A stretch of DNA of 64,000 nt from an uncultured Lachnospiraceae bacterium (GTDB lineage: Bacteria > Bacillota > Clostridia > Lachnospirales > Lachnospiraceae), in contig CANPYY010000007.1 of assembly GCA_947588675.1 (NCBI GenBank), positions 24,870 through 88,869 on the forward strand, in the 5' to 3' direction. Position 1 is the stretch's first letter; the number at the start of each line of letters is the position of its first letter. The notes beneath the pieces are model-generated. The model was not told where the DNA came from, made no database searches, and saw nothing but the letters and a program-made list of their open reading frames with translations. Positions 17,895-27,382 of the stretch are shown in pieces. Both the position numbers and the translations under genes were made by a program.

Positions 17895-20183
17895 ATGGTA
17901 ATAGATTGCAATGCAAACAGGTTAGCTATATATTTTTTTTATGACAAGGATGGAATTGTAGACGATTATATTCCATATATGCTTAATGACCTGAAAAAAA
18001 ATGTCGCTGATATATTTGTGGTTTGTAATGGTAAGCTCAGCGAAAGCGGACGTAAAAAATTTGAAAATTATACCGATAAAATACTGGTGCGTGATAATAA
18101 GGGATTTGATGTATGGGCATATAAAGAAGCCATGGAACATATAGGATATAAAACTCTTTCTGAATATGATGAAATAATATTAATGAATTTTACTATGATG
18201 GGGCCTTTATATCCTCTTTCCGATATGTTTTCTGAGATGAGCGGCCGGGATGTTGATTTCTGGGGTATAACACAGTTTTTTGAAACCGAGGATGATTCAT
18301 TTGGAACAATGCCGGACGGATATATTCCTGATCATATTCAGTCGCACTTTATAGCAGTACGGCAATCTCTGGTAAAGGAAAGAATTTTTAAGGATTACTG
18401 GGATAAGATGCCTATGATTACCGGATATATTGATTCAATAAGCAGACACGAGGCAAGGTTTACGAAATATTTTGAAAATGCAGGATACAAATGGGATGTG
18501 TATGTGGACGCATCTGATTATAGAACATTATCGCACCAGCCGGCGGTTGCGCTTGCCTATAGAATGGTTAGTGAAAAGAAATGTCCAATATTTAAAAGGC
18601 GTTCGTTTATGCAGGATTATAATGTAGTGCTTAATGAATCCTGCGGGCAGGAAGCGGTAGAACTTTATAAATACCTGGAAAAACATACTGATTTCAATAT
18701 GAATTTTTTGTGGGACAATTTACTGAGAGTTGAAAATATGGCAGACTTAAAGAAAAATCTCCATTGGAACTATATACTTTCCAGTACCGTCCCAAAGAAT
18801 AATATACCGCCAAAAGGTAAAAAAATTGCGCTTGTAATGCATATATATTTTGAAGATTTAATTGAAGAATGTTTTATATATGCATGTTCGATGCCGGATA
18901 ATACTGATATTTATATTACGACGGATACAGATGAAAAATGTTTAGCTATAAAGGAAGTTTTTTCTGAAATTAAGTGCGGAAAACTGGACGTCAGAACAGT
19001 AAGTAACCGCGGAAGGGATATTGGTCCGTTTTTAGTTGAATTTAGGGACTTTATTTCAGAATATGATTATATATGCCATGCACATGATAAAAAGGCAGGA
19101 CAAGCCTCTGTCGGAACAATAGGAACGTCGTTTGCATATAAATGTTTTCAAAATATCCTTAAATCCAAAGAGTATGTATTAAATATTCTTGATACCTTTG
19201 AAAAAAATGAAAGGCTTGGAATACTGGCGCCTCCTCCTCCAAATCATGCAGATTATTATATAACTTTAGGACTTGAGTGGGGAGCTAATTATCAAAATAC
19301 GGTAAAACTTTGCAAAGAGCTTGGAATCAATGTTCCGATGAGTCCTAAAAAAGAACCTGTTGCGCCGCTTGGCTCATACTATTGGGCAAGGTGTGATGCA
19401 ATTAAGCCTGTATTTAGTAAAGAATGGAAGTATGATGATTTCCCTGCAGAACCTGTTTTGGATGATGGTACGATTCTTCATGCAATTGAGAGGATATATC
19501 CTTTTGCGGCGCAAAGCAGAGGATATTATTCAGGCTGGGTAATGTGTGACGAAGGGGCTGCAATAGAGATTACGAATCTCAATCATATGATTAAAGAAAT
19601 TAATAATATAATTTTCTTTAAAGGTATGGATGCAGGTTCATATCATGAAACACTTATGAACCTGTCTAAGTCATATGATTACGCCAACGAGATGAAAAAA
19701 ATAAATGGGAACATAGATGACAAATGCGCGAAACTGTATTATGAATATAATGATGAAGGATTTTCTGAAAATAAAACATTATTGAAAATGCCAGTAAAGG
19801 AAAATGATAAATATATTTATGAATTTAACTTTAACAGTCCGCAGAAAGTATCAATGCTTCGTATTGATCCGTGCGAATACGGAAATATAATTGTAGGGGA
19901 TTTTACTGCAATTGTTGTAGACGGAAAAGGTATTTCGCATAAGTATACAGTTTCGGAAAATTCACATAACGGAATATATGATTCGGGAAAAATTATATTT
20001 TTAATGGATGATCCATGGATAACCATTAATACAGGCAATATAGAGGATATAAAATCAGTCGTATGTGAAATGAATATTGAAAAGAAACAATTAGGGGAAT
20101 TGATGGAGATTATTCATAACAAGCTTACTCATAAAGGACTTTTTCATAGAATATGGAGGCGTATTACCGGTAATGGATACTAG
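17895..20183 (+). CDS. Rhamnan synthesis F (RgpF) family protein, duplicated domain
   Basis: A 762 aa protein with two RgpF-type domains. The first (about 5-235) has AIYFFYDKDGIVDDYI, RDNKGFDVWAYKEA and ILMNFTMMGPLYPL. The second (about 305-575) has IALVMHIYFEDLIEE, VSNRGRDIGPFLVEF and ICHAHDKKAG. RgpF proteins take part in rhamnose-glucose polysaccharide assembly in streptococci, probably as glycosyltransferases. Residues about 635-745 repeat the beta module of the preceding kinase-like protein (LRIDPCEY). It overlaps the next gene by 11 bases. Confidence 0.85.
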   Translation: MVIDCNANRLAIYFFYDKDGIVDDYIPYMLNDLKKNVADIFVVCNGKLSESGRKKFENYTDKILVRDNKGFDVWAYKEAMEHIGYKTLSEYDEIILMNFTMMGPLYPLSDMFSEMSGRDVDFWGITQFFETEDDSFGTMPDGYIPDHIQSHFIAVRQSLVKERIFKDYWDKMPMITGYIDSISRHEARFTKYFENAGYKWDVYVDASDYRTLSHQPAVALAYRMVSEKKCPIFKRRSFMQDYNVVLNESCGQEAVELYKYLEKHTDFNMNFLWDNLLRVENMADLKKNLHWNYILSSTVPKNNIPPKGKKIALVMHIYFEDLIEECFIYACSMPDNTDIYITTDTDEKCLAIKEVFSEIKCGKLDVRTVSNRGRDIGPFLVEFRDFISEYDYICHAHDKKAGQASVGTIGTSFAYKCFQNILKSKEYVLNILDTFEKNERLGILAPPPPNHADYYITLGLEWGANYQNTVKLCKELGINVPMSPKKEPVAPLGSYYWARCDAIKPVFSKEWKYDDFPAEPVLDDGTILHAIERIYPFAAQSRGYYSGWVMCDEGAAIEITNLNHMIKEINNIIFFKGMDAGSYHETLMNLSKSYDYANEMKKINGNIDDKCAKLYYEYNDEGFSENKTLLKMPVKENDKYIYEFNFNSPQKVSMLRIDPCEYGNIIVGDFTAIVVDGKGISHKYTVSENSHNGIYDSGKIIFLMDDPWITINTGNIEDIKSVVCEMNIEKKQLGELMEIIHNKLTHKGLFHRIWRRITGNGY

Positions 20184-21180
20184 GCAAAGGTTAAAATATA
20201 TTGATGTTCTAAGGGTGCTTGCAATGATACCCGTTATGGTATGCCATTATACCAGGTCGTTGGAATACGCAGGAGTGGGTTTTGTTAATAAGATACTGCC
20301 TGACACAGTGTTTTCAATATACCTAGGGGGAGTGGGTGTAGCAATATTTTTCGTTATATCAGGTGCATCCCTTATGTATACGTATGATGGAAAATTTGAA
20401 ACTCGAAAATATGTAAAAAAAAGGATACTTGGTATTTATCCAATGTACTATATGGCATGGCTGGCTGCATTTTTGTATCTTTTTTATAAAAACAGGGGAT
20501 TTTTAAGTGATGTTCCAAAAGTAAAGATACTTCTTACACTGTTTGGTATGGATGGTTATGCTAACTGGTATGGAAAGAATTTTTATCTGTTGGGCGAATG
20601 GTTTTTGGGATGTTTGATTTTTCTTTATATATTGTTTCCGTTATTAAAATATGCTATAACAAAACATCCGTTAATAACAGGCGTTATTATATCAGTTATA
20701 TATATTGTTGTGCCATATTTTTATTCGGGAACAATACCGGCAGAGAATTTTTTTGTATTCAGGATTCCTGAATTTGCTTTTGGAATGTATTTTGTATATT
20801 ATAAGCCTGATTTAAAATGGCCGGCAGCTCTTGGGACAGTCATAGTTTTAATATGTACCTGTGTATTTAATATAACGTTTATTCCTGTTTTATACAGAAA
20901 TACAGTAGTTGGAATTGCTTTATTTATTATTGTCGTATATATATGTAAATATATTAAATGCGATATGTTTTACCGGATATGCAGGTGTATTGGAAAGTAT
21001 GCGTATGCAGTATTCCTTACACACCATTTCCTTATTCAGGAAATTGCATATCACTTTAATGGAATAGTATTTGGACGTCTTGAAAATTATATAATGTTTA
21101 CATTATATGTTGTAATTGTAGCAATAGCATCTAAGGCGTTATATTCTTTGAATGGTGTTGTTGTAAAAAATTTTAAGTAG
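20173..21180 (+). CDS. Membrane acyltransferase, OafA/Acyl_transf_3 family
   Basis: A 335 aa integral membrane protein with about ten hydrophobic spans. The start RLKYIDVLRVLAMIPVMVCHYTR holds the family R/H region, and GVGVAIFFVISGASLMYTY is the second family signature. Such enzymes O-acylate sugars on the outer side of the membrane, so it probably decorates the exported glycan, for example with acetyl or succinyl groups. The ATG lies inside the end of the rgpF-like gene. Confidence 0.88.
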   Translation: MDTRQRLKYIDVLRVLAMIPVMVCHYTRSLEYAGVGFVNKILPDTVFSIYLGGVGVAIFFVISGASLMYTYDGKFETRKYVKKRILGIYPMYYMAWLAAFLYLFYKNRGFLSDVPKVKILLTLFGMDGYANWYGKNFYLLGEWFLGCLIFLYILFPLLKYAITKHPLITGVIISVIYIVVPYFYSGTIPAENFFVFRIPEFAFGMYFVYYKPDLKWPAALGTVIVLICTCVFNITFIPVLYRNTVVGIALFIIVVYICKYIKCDMFYRICRCIGKYAYAVFLTHHFLIQEIAYHFNGIVFGRLENYIMFTLYVVIVAIASKALYSLNGVVVKNFK

Positions 21181-21189
21181 GAAAATATT

Positions 21190-21603
21190 ATGGAATTTAT
21201 TAAAAAAATTAAAGAAACATTTTTTACGTATAATTTTATAATGTTTGTTATTATAGGTGTAATAAATACACTAAACAGCGTATGGATTTCATATCTTCTT
21301 TCGCTTATTTTCGATGCAAACCTGTCGTTTGTCATAGGTTATATAATAAGTCTTGGAATAGCTTATATATTAAACAGCGTATTTAATTTTAAGACAAAAC
21401 TGGATTTCATACGTTTTATTAAATTTGCGGTATCCTATATACCTAACTTTATTATACAGAATGTGGTTGTAATAGTTGTATACAATATTCTTGGGTTTAA
21501 TAAACTTATAGCGTATGCTCTTGCAGCAATTATAGGGATTCCTGTAACATTTATAATACTTAAAGTATTTGCATTTAAAGTGGGAGATAAGAAAAATGAA
21601 TAA
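21190..21603 (+). CDS. GtrA family membrane protein
   Basis: A 137 aa protein with four membrane spans, starting MEFIKKIKETFFTYNFIMF and including the family region FVIGYIISLGIAYILNSVFNF and RFIKFAVSYI. GtrA-like proteins are thought to flip polyprenyl-phosphate-linked monosaccharides across the membrane. This fits the DPM-like GT2 and the GT-C-like proteins further along the locus. It overlaps the next gene by eight bases. Confidence 0.85.
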   Translation: MEFIKKIKETFFTYNFIMFVIIGVINTLNSVWISYLLSLIFDANLSFVIGYIISLGIAYILNSVFNFKTKLDFIRFIKFAVSYIPNFIIQNVVVIVVYNILGFNKLIAYALAAIIGIPVTFIILKVFAFKVGDKKNE

Positions 21604-23191
21604 GGAATTGATGTCAAAAATCGCTGAGAAGAAACTGCGGTTGATAACCGGCTTTATCCTGTCTGTGGTTATCGCAGTTTCAGGCTGTATATTGGCGGGG
21701 AAGATTTGTGATAAGTATCCGTGTTTATATACGTTTATAATTATAGCAATGATTATATTAGCAGCCGATATGTATCTGATTATTATTAATTCTGTGCTGC
21801 ATTTTTTTAATATTGAAAAGATGTATCTTATATGCGGTCTTACGATAGGGTGTCTGTATTTATTTATTATACCGCCATACGTTACTCCGGACGAAGAAAT
21901 CCATATTAGTTCCGCATATCACTTTTCAAATATGCTTTTGTTTTCAGAAGCTGAAGAAGAAAAAGGTTTATTGTTTGCCAATTCAAATATTGTTAATATG
22001 CCTGTATCTATGAGAGAGTGCGATATATCGAAAATATATTCTCAGAAAGCAAAAAATAAAAATTATGAGAAGTATCTTTCTGACCTGTTTGAAAAGCCGT
22101 ATAACGCCGATAAGCGGATTACTGTTACGGAAAGAGTAACAGGCCCTGTTATTCTGTACTTTGTAAGCGGTACCGGCATGGCGCTTGCAAGATTGTTTAA
22201 CATGAATTATGCAATGGTTCTGTTTATGGGCGGATTGTTTAATGTTATATTATTTGTTATATGCGTCTATTATTCTATGAAAATACTGCCTTTTGGTAAA
22301 AAGTGCCTTTTTGCAGTAGCTATGTTTCCGATTACGCTTCAGCAGACGTGTTCGTTATCATATGATAATATGATAATATCCATGTCGTTTGTTGTTACCG
22401 CAATCGCAATAAATTATGCGTTAAAAAATGAAATGAAAAGAAGTATGTTTATTATATATGCAGTTGCATCCTTCTTTCTTGTTTTGTCAAAGGGCGGCGC
22501 ATATTTTATGCTTGTATTTCTGCCATTTATTCTTGGCTTTAATAAAAGCAGGCTTAAAAGGAAAAATATTATTGCTGCAGCAGTAATTACCCTTTTTGTC
22601 ATATTACTTATGGCAAGAGGATTGTATATGGGAACAGGTTATACAGGCGGAGATACGGCTGTAAATGTATCTGAGCAGGGCGGTGCATATATTAAATGGG
22701 CTGAGGAATATGCTTACGGCATTAAAGAATATATTCATAATCCGCTTATACTGTTTCGTATTATAAAAAATACTGTTGCGGGCCAGCTTGATTTCCTGGT
22801 GCAATCAATGGTGGCAAGTCCTTTAGGCTGGCTAAATATAATGCTGCCTGATACGCTGTGTTATTCATTTTTGTTTATGCTGCTTTTAGGTACAGTAAAA
22901 TACAGTGATAGTAAAGAACCGGGTTTTAATATAAGGGAGCGTATAGTTATATGGGTGGTTGTGTTATCAGCTATAGCTGCATGCGCCGCTGCAATGCTTC
23001 TGTACTGGACGCCCAAATCTTATGATGAGATTCAGGGATTACAGGGAAGATATTTCCTGCCGGTACTTCCTGCGGCTGCATTGACATTGAGAAATAATTA
23101 TATTGTAATAAAGAAGAATATAGATAATATTTATATATTTGCTCTTGTTTTTCTGCAATATCTGACAACCGTTTATCTGTTTTTGATGTAG
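21596..23191 (+). CDS. DUF2142 membrane protein, GT-C-like
   Basis: A 531 aa polytopic membrane protein with about 11 to 12 spans. The segment IPPYVTPDEEIHISSAYHFSN is the DUF2142 signature: an acidic pair and His after the first membrane region, as in GT-C glycosyltransferases that use polyprenyl-phosphate sugars. Late in the sequence, LQGRYFLPVLPAA matches the family too. The ATG at 21596 is preceded by GGGAG and preferred over a longer frame starting at 21569. Likely transfers side-chain sugars outside the cell. The acceptor is unknown. Confidence 0.8.
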   Translation: MNKELMSKIAEKKLRLITGFILSVVIAVSGCILAGKICDKYPCLYTFIIIAMIILAADMYLIIINSVLHFFNIEKMYLICGLTIGCLYLFIIPPYVTPDEEIHISSAYHFSNMLLFSEAEEEKGLLFANSNIVNMPVSMRECDISKIYSQKAKNKNYEKYLSDLFEKPYNADKRITVTERVTGPVILYFVSGTGMALARLFNMNYAMVLFMGGLFNVILFVICVYYSMKILPFGKKCLFAVAMFPITLQQTCSLSYDNMIISMSFVVTAIAINYALKNEMKRSMFIIYAVASFFLVLSKGGAYFMLVFLPFILGFNKSRLKRKNIIAAAVITLFVILLMARGLYMGTGYTGGDTAVNVSEQGGAYIKWAEEYAYGIKEYIHNPLILFRIIKNTVAGQLDFLVQSMVASPLGWLNIMLPDTLCYSFLFMLLLGTVKYSDSKEPGFNIRERIVIWVVVLSAIAACAAAMLLYWTPKSYDEIQGLQGRYFLPVLPAAALTLRNNYIVIKKNIDNIYIFALVFLQYLTTVYLFLM

Positions 23192-23201
23192 GAGGGATTT
23201 A

Positions 23202-25034
23202 ATGTTGCCGCTGCTGCCTTATATGTACGGGATGCTTGTTATTCTTTTTATTATGTTTATATTCTCAGTCATAGGAAAAGGCTTTGTTTTAAAAGCAGGG
23301 TTTAATTGTAATTCACTTACGGCGGGGTTTTTACTGTCATCGGCAATTTTCTATATACTGGCGTTTCCTTTTATGATAACGCACGGAAGCCTTATATTGC
23401 TTGCGGTTTTATATGCGGTATGTATGTGTATTGTTTTCGGCAGGTCGTTATATATATGTTATAAAAGAAAGAAGTATGCCGGGACTTTTTCCTTTATGCG
23501 GATGAAAAATAATCCGTTCTTTATAATATCAGTTATTTTGGGAATTATTATTATAGTGCTTCTTGCGGTTCTCAGACATTCGGATGCGGATGATTCTTTT
23601 TATATTGCGCAGTCGTCTGCAATGTTGGAAAGCGGACGTATCAATCCTTATGAACAGTCAACAGGGATTACTACATTTCCCGACTGTACACAGTACTCGC
23701 TTGTGGGATATGAGATATGGACGGCGGTAATATGCCTGATATTTAATATTAATACGGCGGTATTATACCACTCGTTACTTCCTGTTATATTAATTATTAT
23801 GCACTTTTTGGTTATGTATGATATAGGAAAGGCGTTGTTTAAAGATAAGGCGTCCGTGTTCCTTATACTTATTATGTGCTTCGATTTTCTGGGAGGTTAT
23901 TCCGTATATTCCCAGGGGGCGTTTGCAATGTTAAGACTGTGGCAGGGAAAGGCAGTGCTTATTAATATAATAATGCCGTTTTTAATGCTTATTTTTATAA
24001 AAATACTAAGGCAGGGATACGGAAGTAAATATGATAAAATAATGTTGTATTGCATTTTGTTAAGCGGCTTGTTTATATCAGTTGTGGGATTATATATTAT
24101 TCCGCTTGAGTATGCGTTATTTTTTACGGTATTTTCAATATATATGTTAATTCGGCGCAGAGGTATAAAAGAAATATTTATGCTTACAATTCCGGTTATA
24201 TGTATACTTCCGTTTGTGGCTTTTTATTTATATATTTTATTAAGCGGTGGAATTGTACAGGATGCTGCCGGTAATGCGGATAAATTGTCATATATCGGGA
24301 TATTACGGAGTATAAATGGAACGGGTATAATACTTCCGGTATTTGTAATATGCGCGGTGTTTTTTGCGCTGCATAATAATAAAACTGAAAAATATATTTT
24401 TGGCTTATATCCTTTAGTATGTATGTGTACTGTTGCAAATCCCCTGATATGCAGATATGTTGCGGCTTATATAACGGGAACGACCGTATACTGGAGAATA
24501 TTCTGGCTGTTGCAGTTCAATATTACTATATGCGCAGCTATTATGGAAGTATATGAACATGTAAAAAAACATAAAGCGGTATATATTACGGCCGCTGCGC
24601 TGACAATTATATTATGCGGGAAACCGATTTTTACGAAAGAGTTTTTTAAAACCGCAGATAATTTTGAAAAAATAGACGTTATTACAAAAAATACTGCGGA
24701 CGTTATACTTGAAAGAGAGTATATGCCAAAGTCGCTTGTGATGCCAGAAGAATACGGGTATGGAATAAGGCAGTATTCCGGAAAGATTATTATGATATGG
24801 TCGCGGTACAGCCATAGTTATTATAAGAAAGAAGGCGTTTATGACAGGATTAAGGAAGTATATGACCTGATGTATGAAAAAAGGATATTTAATAAATATA
24901 TATATGACAGCCTGCGTAATTTTAATACGGATTATGTACTTTTATATAAAGATACGTTAATTGACGATGATGTAGACGTCATGTCCGAATTTGTATATGA
25001 ATATGGCGATTTTATGTTATATAAGATAAGTTGA
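23202..25034 (+). CDS. Polytopic membrane protein, DUF6077-like, putative GT-C glycosyltransferase
   Basis: A 610 aa protein with about 12 to 13 membrane spans and a soluble C-terminal tail of some 120 residues. After the fourth span it has RHSDADDSFYIAQSSAML, an acidic pair in the loop where GT-C enzymes hold their catalytic Asp, and MLRLWQGKAVLINII, which I recall from DUF6077 proteins of Lachnospiraceae glycan loci. GGAGGG precedes the ATG. A role in sugar transfer is inferred from topology and neighbours. Confidence 0.65.
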   Translation: MLPLLPYMYGMLVILFIMFIFSVIGKGFVLKAGFNCNSLTAGFLLSSAIFYILAFPFMITHGSLILLAVLYAVCMCIVFGRSLYICYKRKKYAGTFSFMRMKNNPFFIISVILGIIIIVLLAVLRHSDADDSFYIAQSSAMLESGRINPYEQSTGITTFPDCTQYSLVGYEIWTAVICLIFNINTAVLYHSLLPVILIIMHFLVMYDIGKALFKDKASVFLILIMCFDFLGGYSVYSQGAFAMLRLWQGKAVLINIIMPFLMLIFIKILRQGYGSKYDKIMLYCILLSGLFISVVGLYIIPLEYALFFTVFSIYMLIRRRGIKEIFMLTIPVICILPFVAFYLYILLSGGIVQDAAGNADKLSYIGILRSINGTGIILPVFVICAVFFALHNNKTEKYIFGLYPLVCMCTVANPLICRYVAAYITGTTVYWRIFWLLQFNITICAAIMEVYEHVKKHKAVYITAAALTIILCGKPIFTKEFFKTADNFEKIDVITKNTADVILEREYMPKSLVMPEEYGYGIRQYSGKIIMIWSRYSHSYYKKEGVYDRIKEVYDLMYEKRIFNKYIYDSLRNFNTDYVLLYKDTLIDDDVDVMSEFVYEYGDFMLYKIS

Positions 25035-25059
25035 CGATATTTAGCGGAGTGTGTATAAT
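25031..25059 (+). promoter_or_regulatory. Internal promoter directly at the flippase start
   Basis: TTGACG (25031-25036) and TATAAT (25054-25059) are 17 bases apart. The predicted transcription start, about 25066, lies one to three bases from the flippase ATG at 25068, which has no near Shine-Dalgarno. The transcript would be practically leaderless. Confidence 0.5.
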
Positions 25060-25067
25060 GCTGTGAT

Positions 25068-26336
25068 ATGGGTAATAATGGAGAAAATATTAAAAAAAAT
25101 ATAATATGGAATACATTTGGAAGCATATTCTATTGTGCGTGCCAGTGGCTTATAACTATTGTTGTAGTACATTTGTCGTCATATGAGGCGGCAGGTTATC
25201 TGTCGATAGCCATGACTACAAGCAGTAGTTTTTCTGCAATATCATTATTCAGCATGAGAAATTATCAGATATCCGATGTAACCGGCGAGTATACTGATAA
25301 CGAGTATGTGGGAAGCAGGATATTTACATGTGCAATAGCGTTTGTAAGCTGTGTTCTGGTATGTTTTATTACTAATTCGGTATATCAGACATTATGTGCG
25401 GCTTCTTTTATGCTGATACGTGTAGCCGAGGGGTTTGTAGATGTACTTCACGGGGTAAACCAGAAGTATGACAGATATGATATTATAGGAAAGTCGTTTA
25501 TATTAAGAGGTATTGTAACTATTGCATCTTTTTGCGCGGTGCTTAAAATTACGGAGGAGTTAAATATAACTTTATTTGTAATGGCTGTACTTAATCTTGC
25601 CATAGCTCTTGGTTTTGACTGGAGAAAAACCTGTCAGCTTAACAGATTAAAGCCGGTAATCATAAGCAGGAGAGTGTTTGAACTTTTAAAAAAATGCCTG
25701 CCGATAGTTATATATGCTTTTTTATTGAGCCTTGAGAATCTTATTCCCAAAATGGTCCTGCAGCAGACTGCCGGTACCGATGAACTGGGTATATATTCTT
25801 CAATAGCGTCGCCTACGCTTGTTGTGCAGGTATTTGCTTCGGTAGCGTTTAATCCTCTGCTTCCGGGTTTTGCAGATGTGTATGCGGCGAAAGATTATGA
25901 TAAATTTTCAAAAATGCTCCATAAAGTATATGCGGCGTTTTTAATACTCATTGCAGTTGTGACGTCAGGCGCGGCTCTGATTGGAAAATTTGGACTTAAA
26001 CTGCTGTTTGGAAATTATATACTCAGGTATTATTACCTGTTTATGCCTATAGTGTGGTGTACGTTAGGGACGGCGATTATATGGGTGCTTGCGGCAATTG
26101 TTACCGCGCTCAGGAAAAATATGCTGTTACTTATCGGAATGGTTATTGACTTTGCCATATGCCTGTGTATAGTGTATCCGTGCGTTAATGCTTTCGGAAA
26201 AAACGGAGTAAGTTTTACACAGCTTATTGTATTTGCTGTTTATATATTATTTTTGATTATTGTATGTGAAACTGTAGTAATAAATAGCGGAAAGGGAGAA
26301 ACGGATGAAAAAGTTAGCAATTATTCCGGCATATAA
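25068..26336 (+). CDS. MOP-family polysaccharide flippase
   Basis: A 422 aa integral membrane protein with about 12 to 14 spans, of the Wzx/MurJ-like MOP exporter superfamily. The start IIWNTFGSIFYCACQWLITIVVVH and the segments LENLIPKMVLQQTAGTDELGIYSS and ASVAFNPLLPGFADVYAAKDY are typical. It would flip a lipid-linked oligosaccharide and is a second, independent export route beside Wzm/Wzt. It overlaps the next gene by 32 bases. The start is set by the family N-terminus since no good ribosome site is visible. Confidence 0.85.
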   Translation: MGNNGENIKKNIIWNTFGSIFYCACQWLITIVVVHLSSYEAAGYLSIAMTTSSSFSAISLFSMRNYQISDVTGEYTDNEYVGSRIFTCAIAFVSCVLVCFITNSVYQTLCAASFMLIRVAEGFVDVLHGVNQKYDRYDIIGKSFILRGIVTIASFCAVLKITEELNITLFVMAVLNLAIALGFDWRKTCQLNRLKPVIISRRVFELLKKCLPIVIYAFLLSLENLIPKMVLQQTAGTDELGIYSSIASPTLVVQVFASVAFNPLLPGFADVYAAKDYDKFSKMLHKVYAAFLILIAVVTSGAALIGKFGLKLLFGNYILRYYYLFMPIVWCTLGTAIIWVLAAIVTALRKNMLLLIGMVIDFAICLCIVYPCVNAFGKNGVSFTQLIVFAVYILFLIIVCETVVINSGKGETDEKVSNYSGI

Positions 26337-27000
26337 TGAAGGCGAAAATATTAAAGGAACCGTTTGCGATATACTTAAAAATGCGCCGGATTTTGATTAT
26401 ATTGTCATTAACGACTGCTCTACTGATAATACCGCGCAGGTATGCAGGGAGAATAATTTTAATTATATAAGCCATCCTGTTAATCTGGGTATAGGAAATA
26501 CAGTTCAGACGGGATATATATATGCGTACCGTAACGGTTATGATATTGCGGTACAGGTCGATGGGGACGGACAGCACGATACAAAGTATCTGCATGAGAT
26601 GGCGGAACATCTTATTAAAAATAATCTTGATATGGTCATTGGTTCAAGGTTTATTGATAAGGAAGGATTCCAGTCGTCGGCGGTTAGAAGATTTGGCATT
26701 AATTACTTCACCTGTCTGATAAAAATATGTACCGGTAAAAAAATAACTGACCCTACTTCCGGGCTCAGAATGGCAGGAAAAAGGGTGATAGAAAAATTTG
26801 CAAAGGAATATCCGAAAGACTATCCCGAACCGGAAACGGTAGTAACTGTTCTGAGAAAAGGTTATAAGGTGGAAGAAATCCCGGTTATAATGCGTAAGCG
26901 TCAGGGAGGCGTATCTTCGATTTCACCTAAAAAATCTATATATTATATGATAAAGGTAACTCTTGCAATACTTGTCGATATTTTAAGAAAGAGGGTATAA
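26305..27000 (+). CDS. GT2 polyprenyl-phosphate sugar transferase, DPM1-like
   Basis: A 231 aa soluble GT-A enzyme with KLAIIPAYNEGENIKG, VINDCSTDNTAQVC, NLGIGNTVQTGYIYA, QVDGDGQHD with the metal-binding acidic motif, and SGLRMAGKRVIEKFA. It resembles dolichol-phosphate mannose synthase and probably charges undecaprenyl phosphate with a sugar that GtrA flips. GGGAGAAACGG precedes the ATG inside the flippase gene. DUF2304 follows, a common partner of this enzyme. Confidence 0.88.
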   Translation: MKKLAIIPAYNEGENIKGTVCDILKNAPDFDYIVINDCSTDNTAQVCRENNFNYISHPVNLGIGNTVQTGYIYAYRNGYDIAVQVDGDGQHDTKYLHEMAEHLIKNNLDMVIGSRFIDKEGFQSSAVRRFGINYFTCLIKICTGKKITDPTSGLRMAGKRVIEKFAKEYPKDYPEPETVVTVLRKGYKVEEIPVIMRKRQGGVSSISPKKSIYYMIKVTLAILVDILRKRV

Positions 27001-27004
27001 AGGT

Positions 27005-27382
27005 ATGATGACTAATAAATTCAGGATTATTTTAATACTTATACTATTACTGGCTCTTATCGGTATTATACGTATGGTAAGAAAAAGGAGTATTGAATTA
27101 AAATATGTTTTGTCATGGATTATAGTTGATGTTATCGTACTTATAATTGTCCTGATACCGGGACTTTTAGATGGCATTGCCGCATTAATGGGCGTGTACA
27201 GTGTTATGAACATGGTGTTTTTCCTTGGCTTCTGTTTCCTTTTAATAATTACGTTTACACTTACCGTAGCACTATCGCATAACTCCAATAAATTAAGGAA
27301 AATGGCGCAGGAAATAGCCCTTAGCGGCGCAGGAAAAAAGAATGGGGAAAATGATAGAGATGGAGAAAACAGTGGAAACTAA
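27005..27382 (+). CDS. DUF2304 membrane protein
   Basis: A 125 aa protein with three hydrophobic segments and the family region RKRSIELKYVLSWIIVDVIVLI, followed by a charged tail (about residues 93-125) that looks coiled-coil-prone. DUF2304 proteins are regularly found after DPM-like GT2 genes and may anchor or assist them. Function is not established. The 3' end overlaps the next gene. Confidence 0.8.
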   Translation: MMTNKFRIILILILLLALIGIIRMVRKRSIELKYVLSWIIVDVIVLIIVLIPGLLDGIAALMGVYSVMNMVFFLGFCFLLIITFTLTVALSHNSNKLRKMAQEIALSGAGKKNGENDRDGENSGN

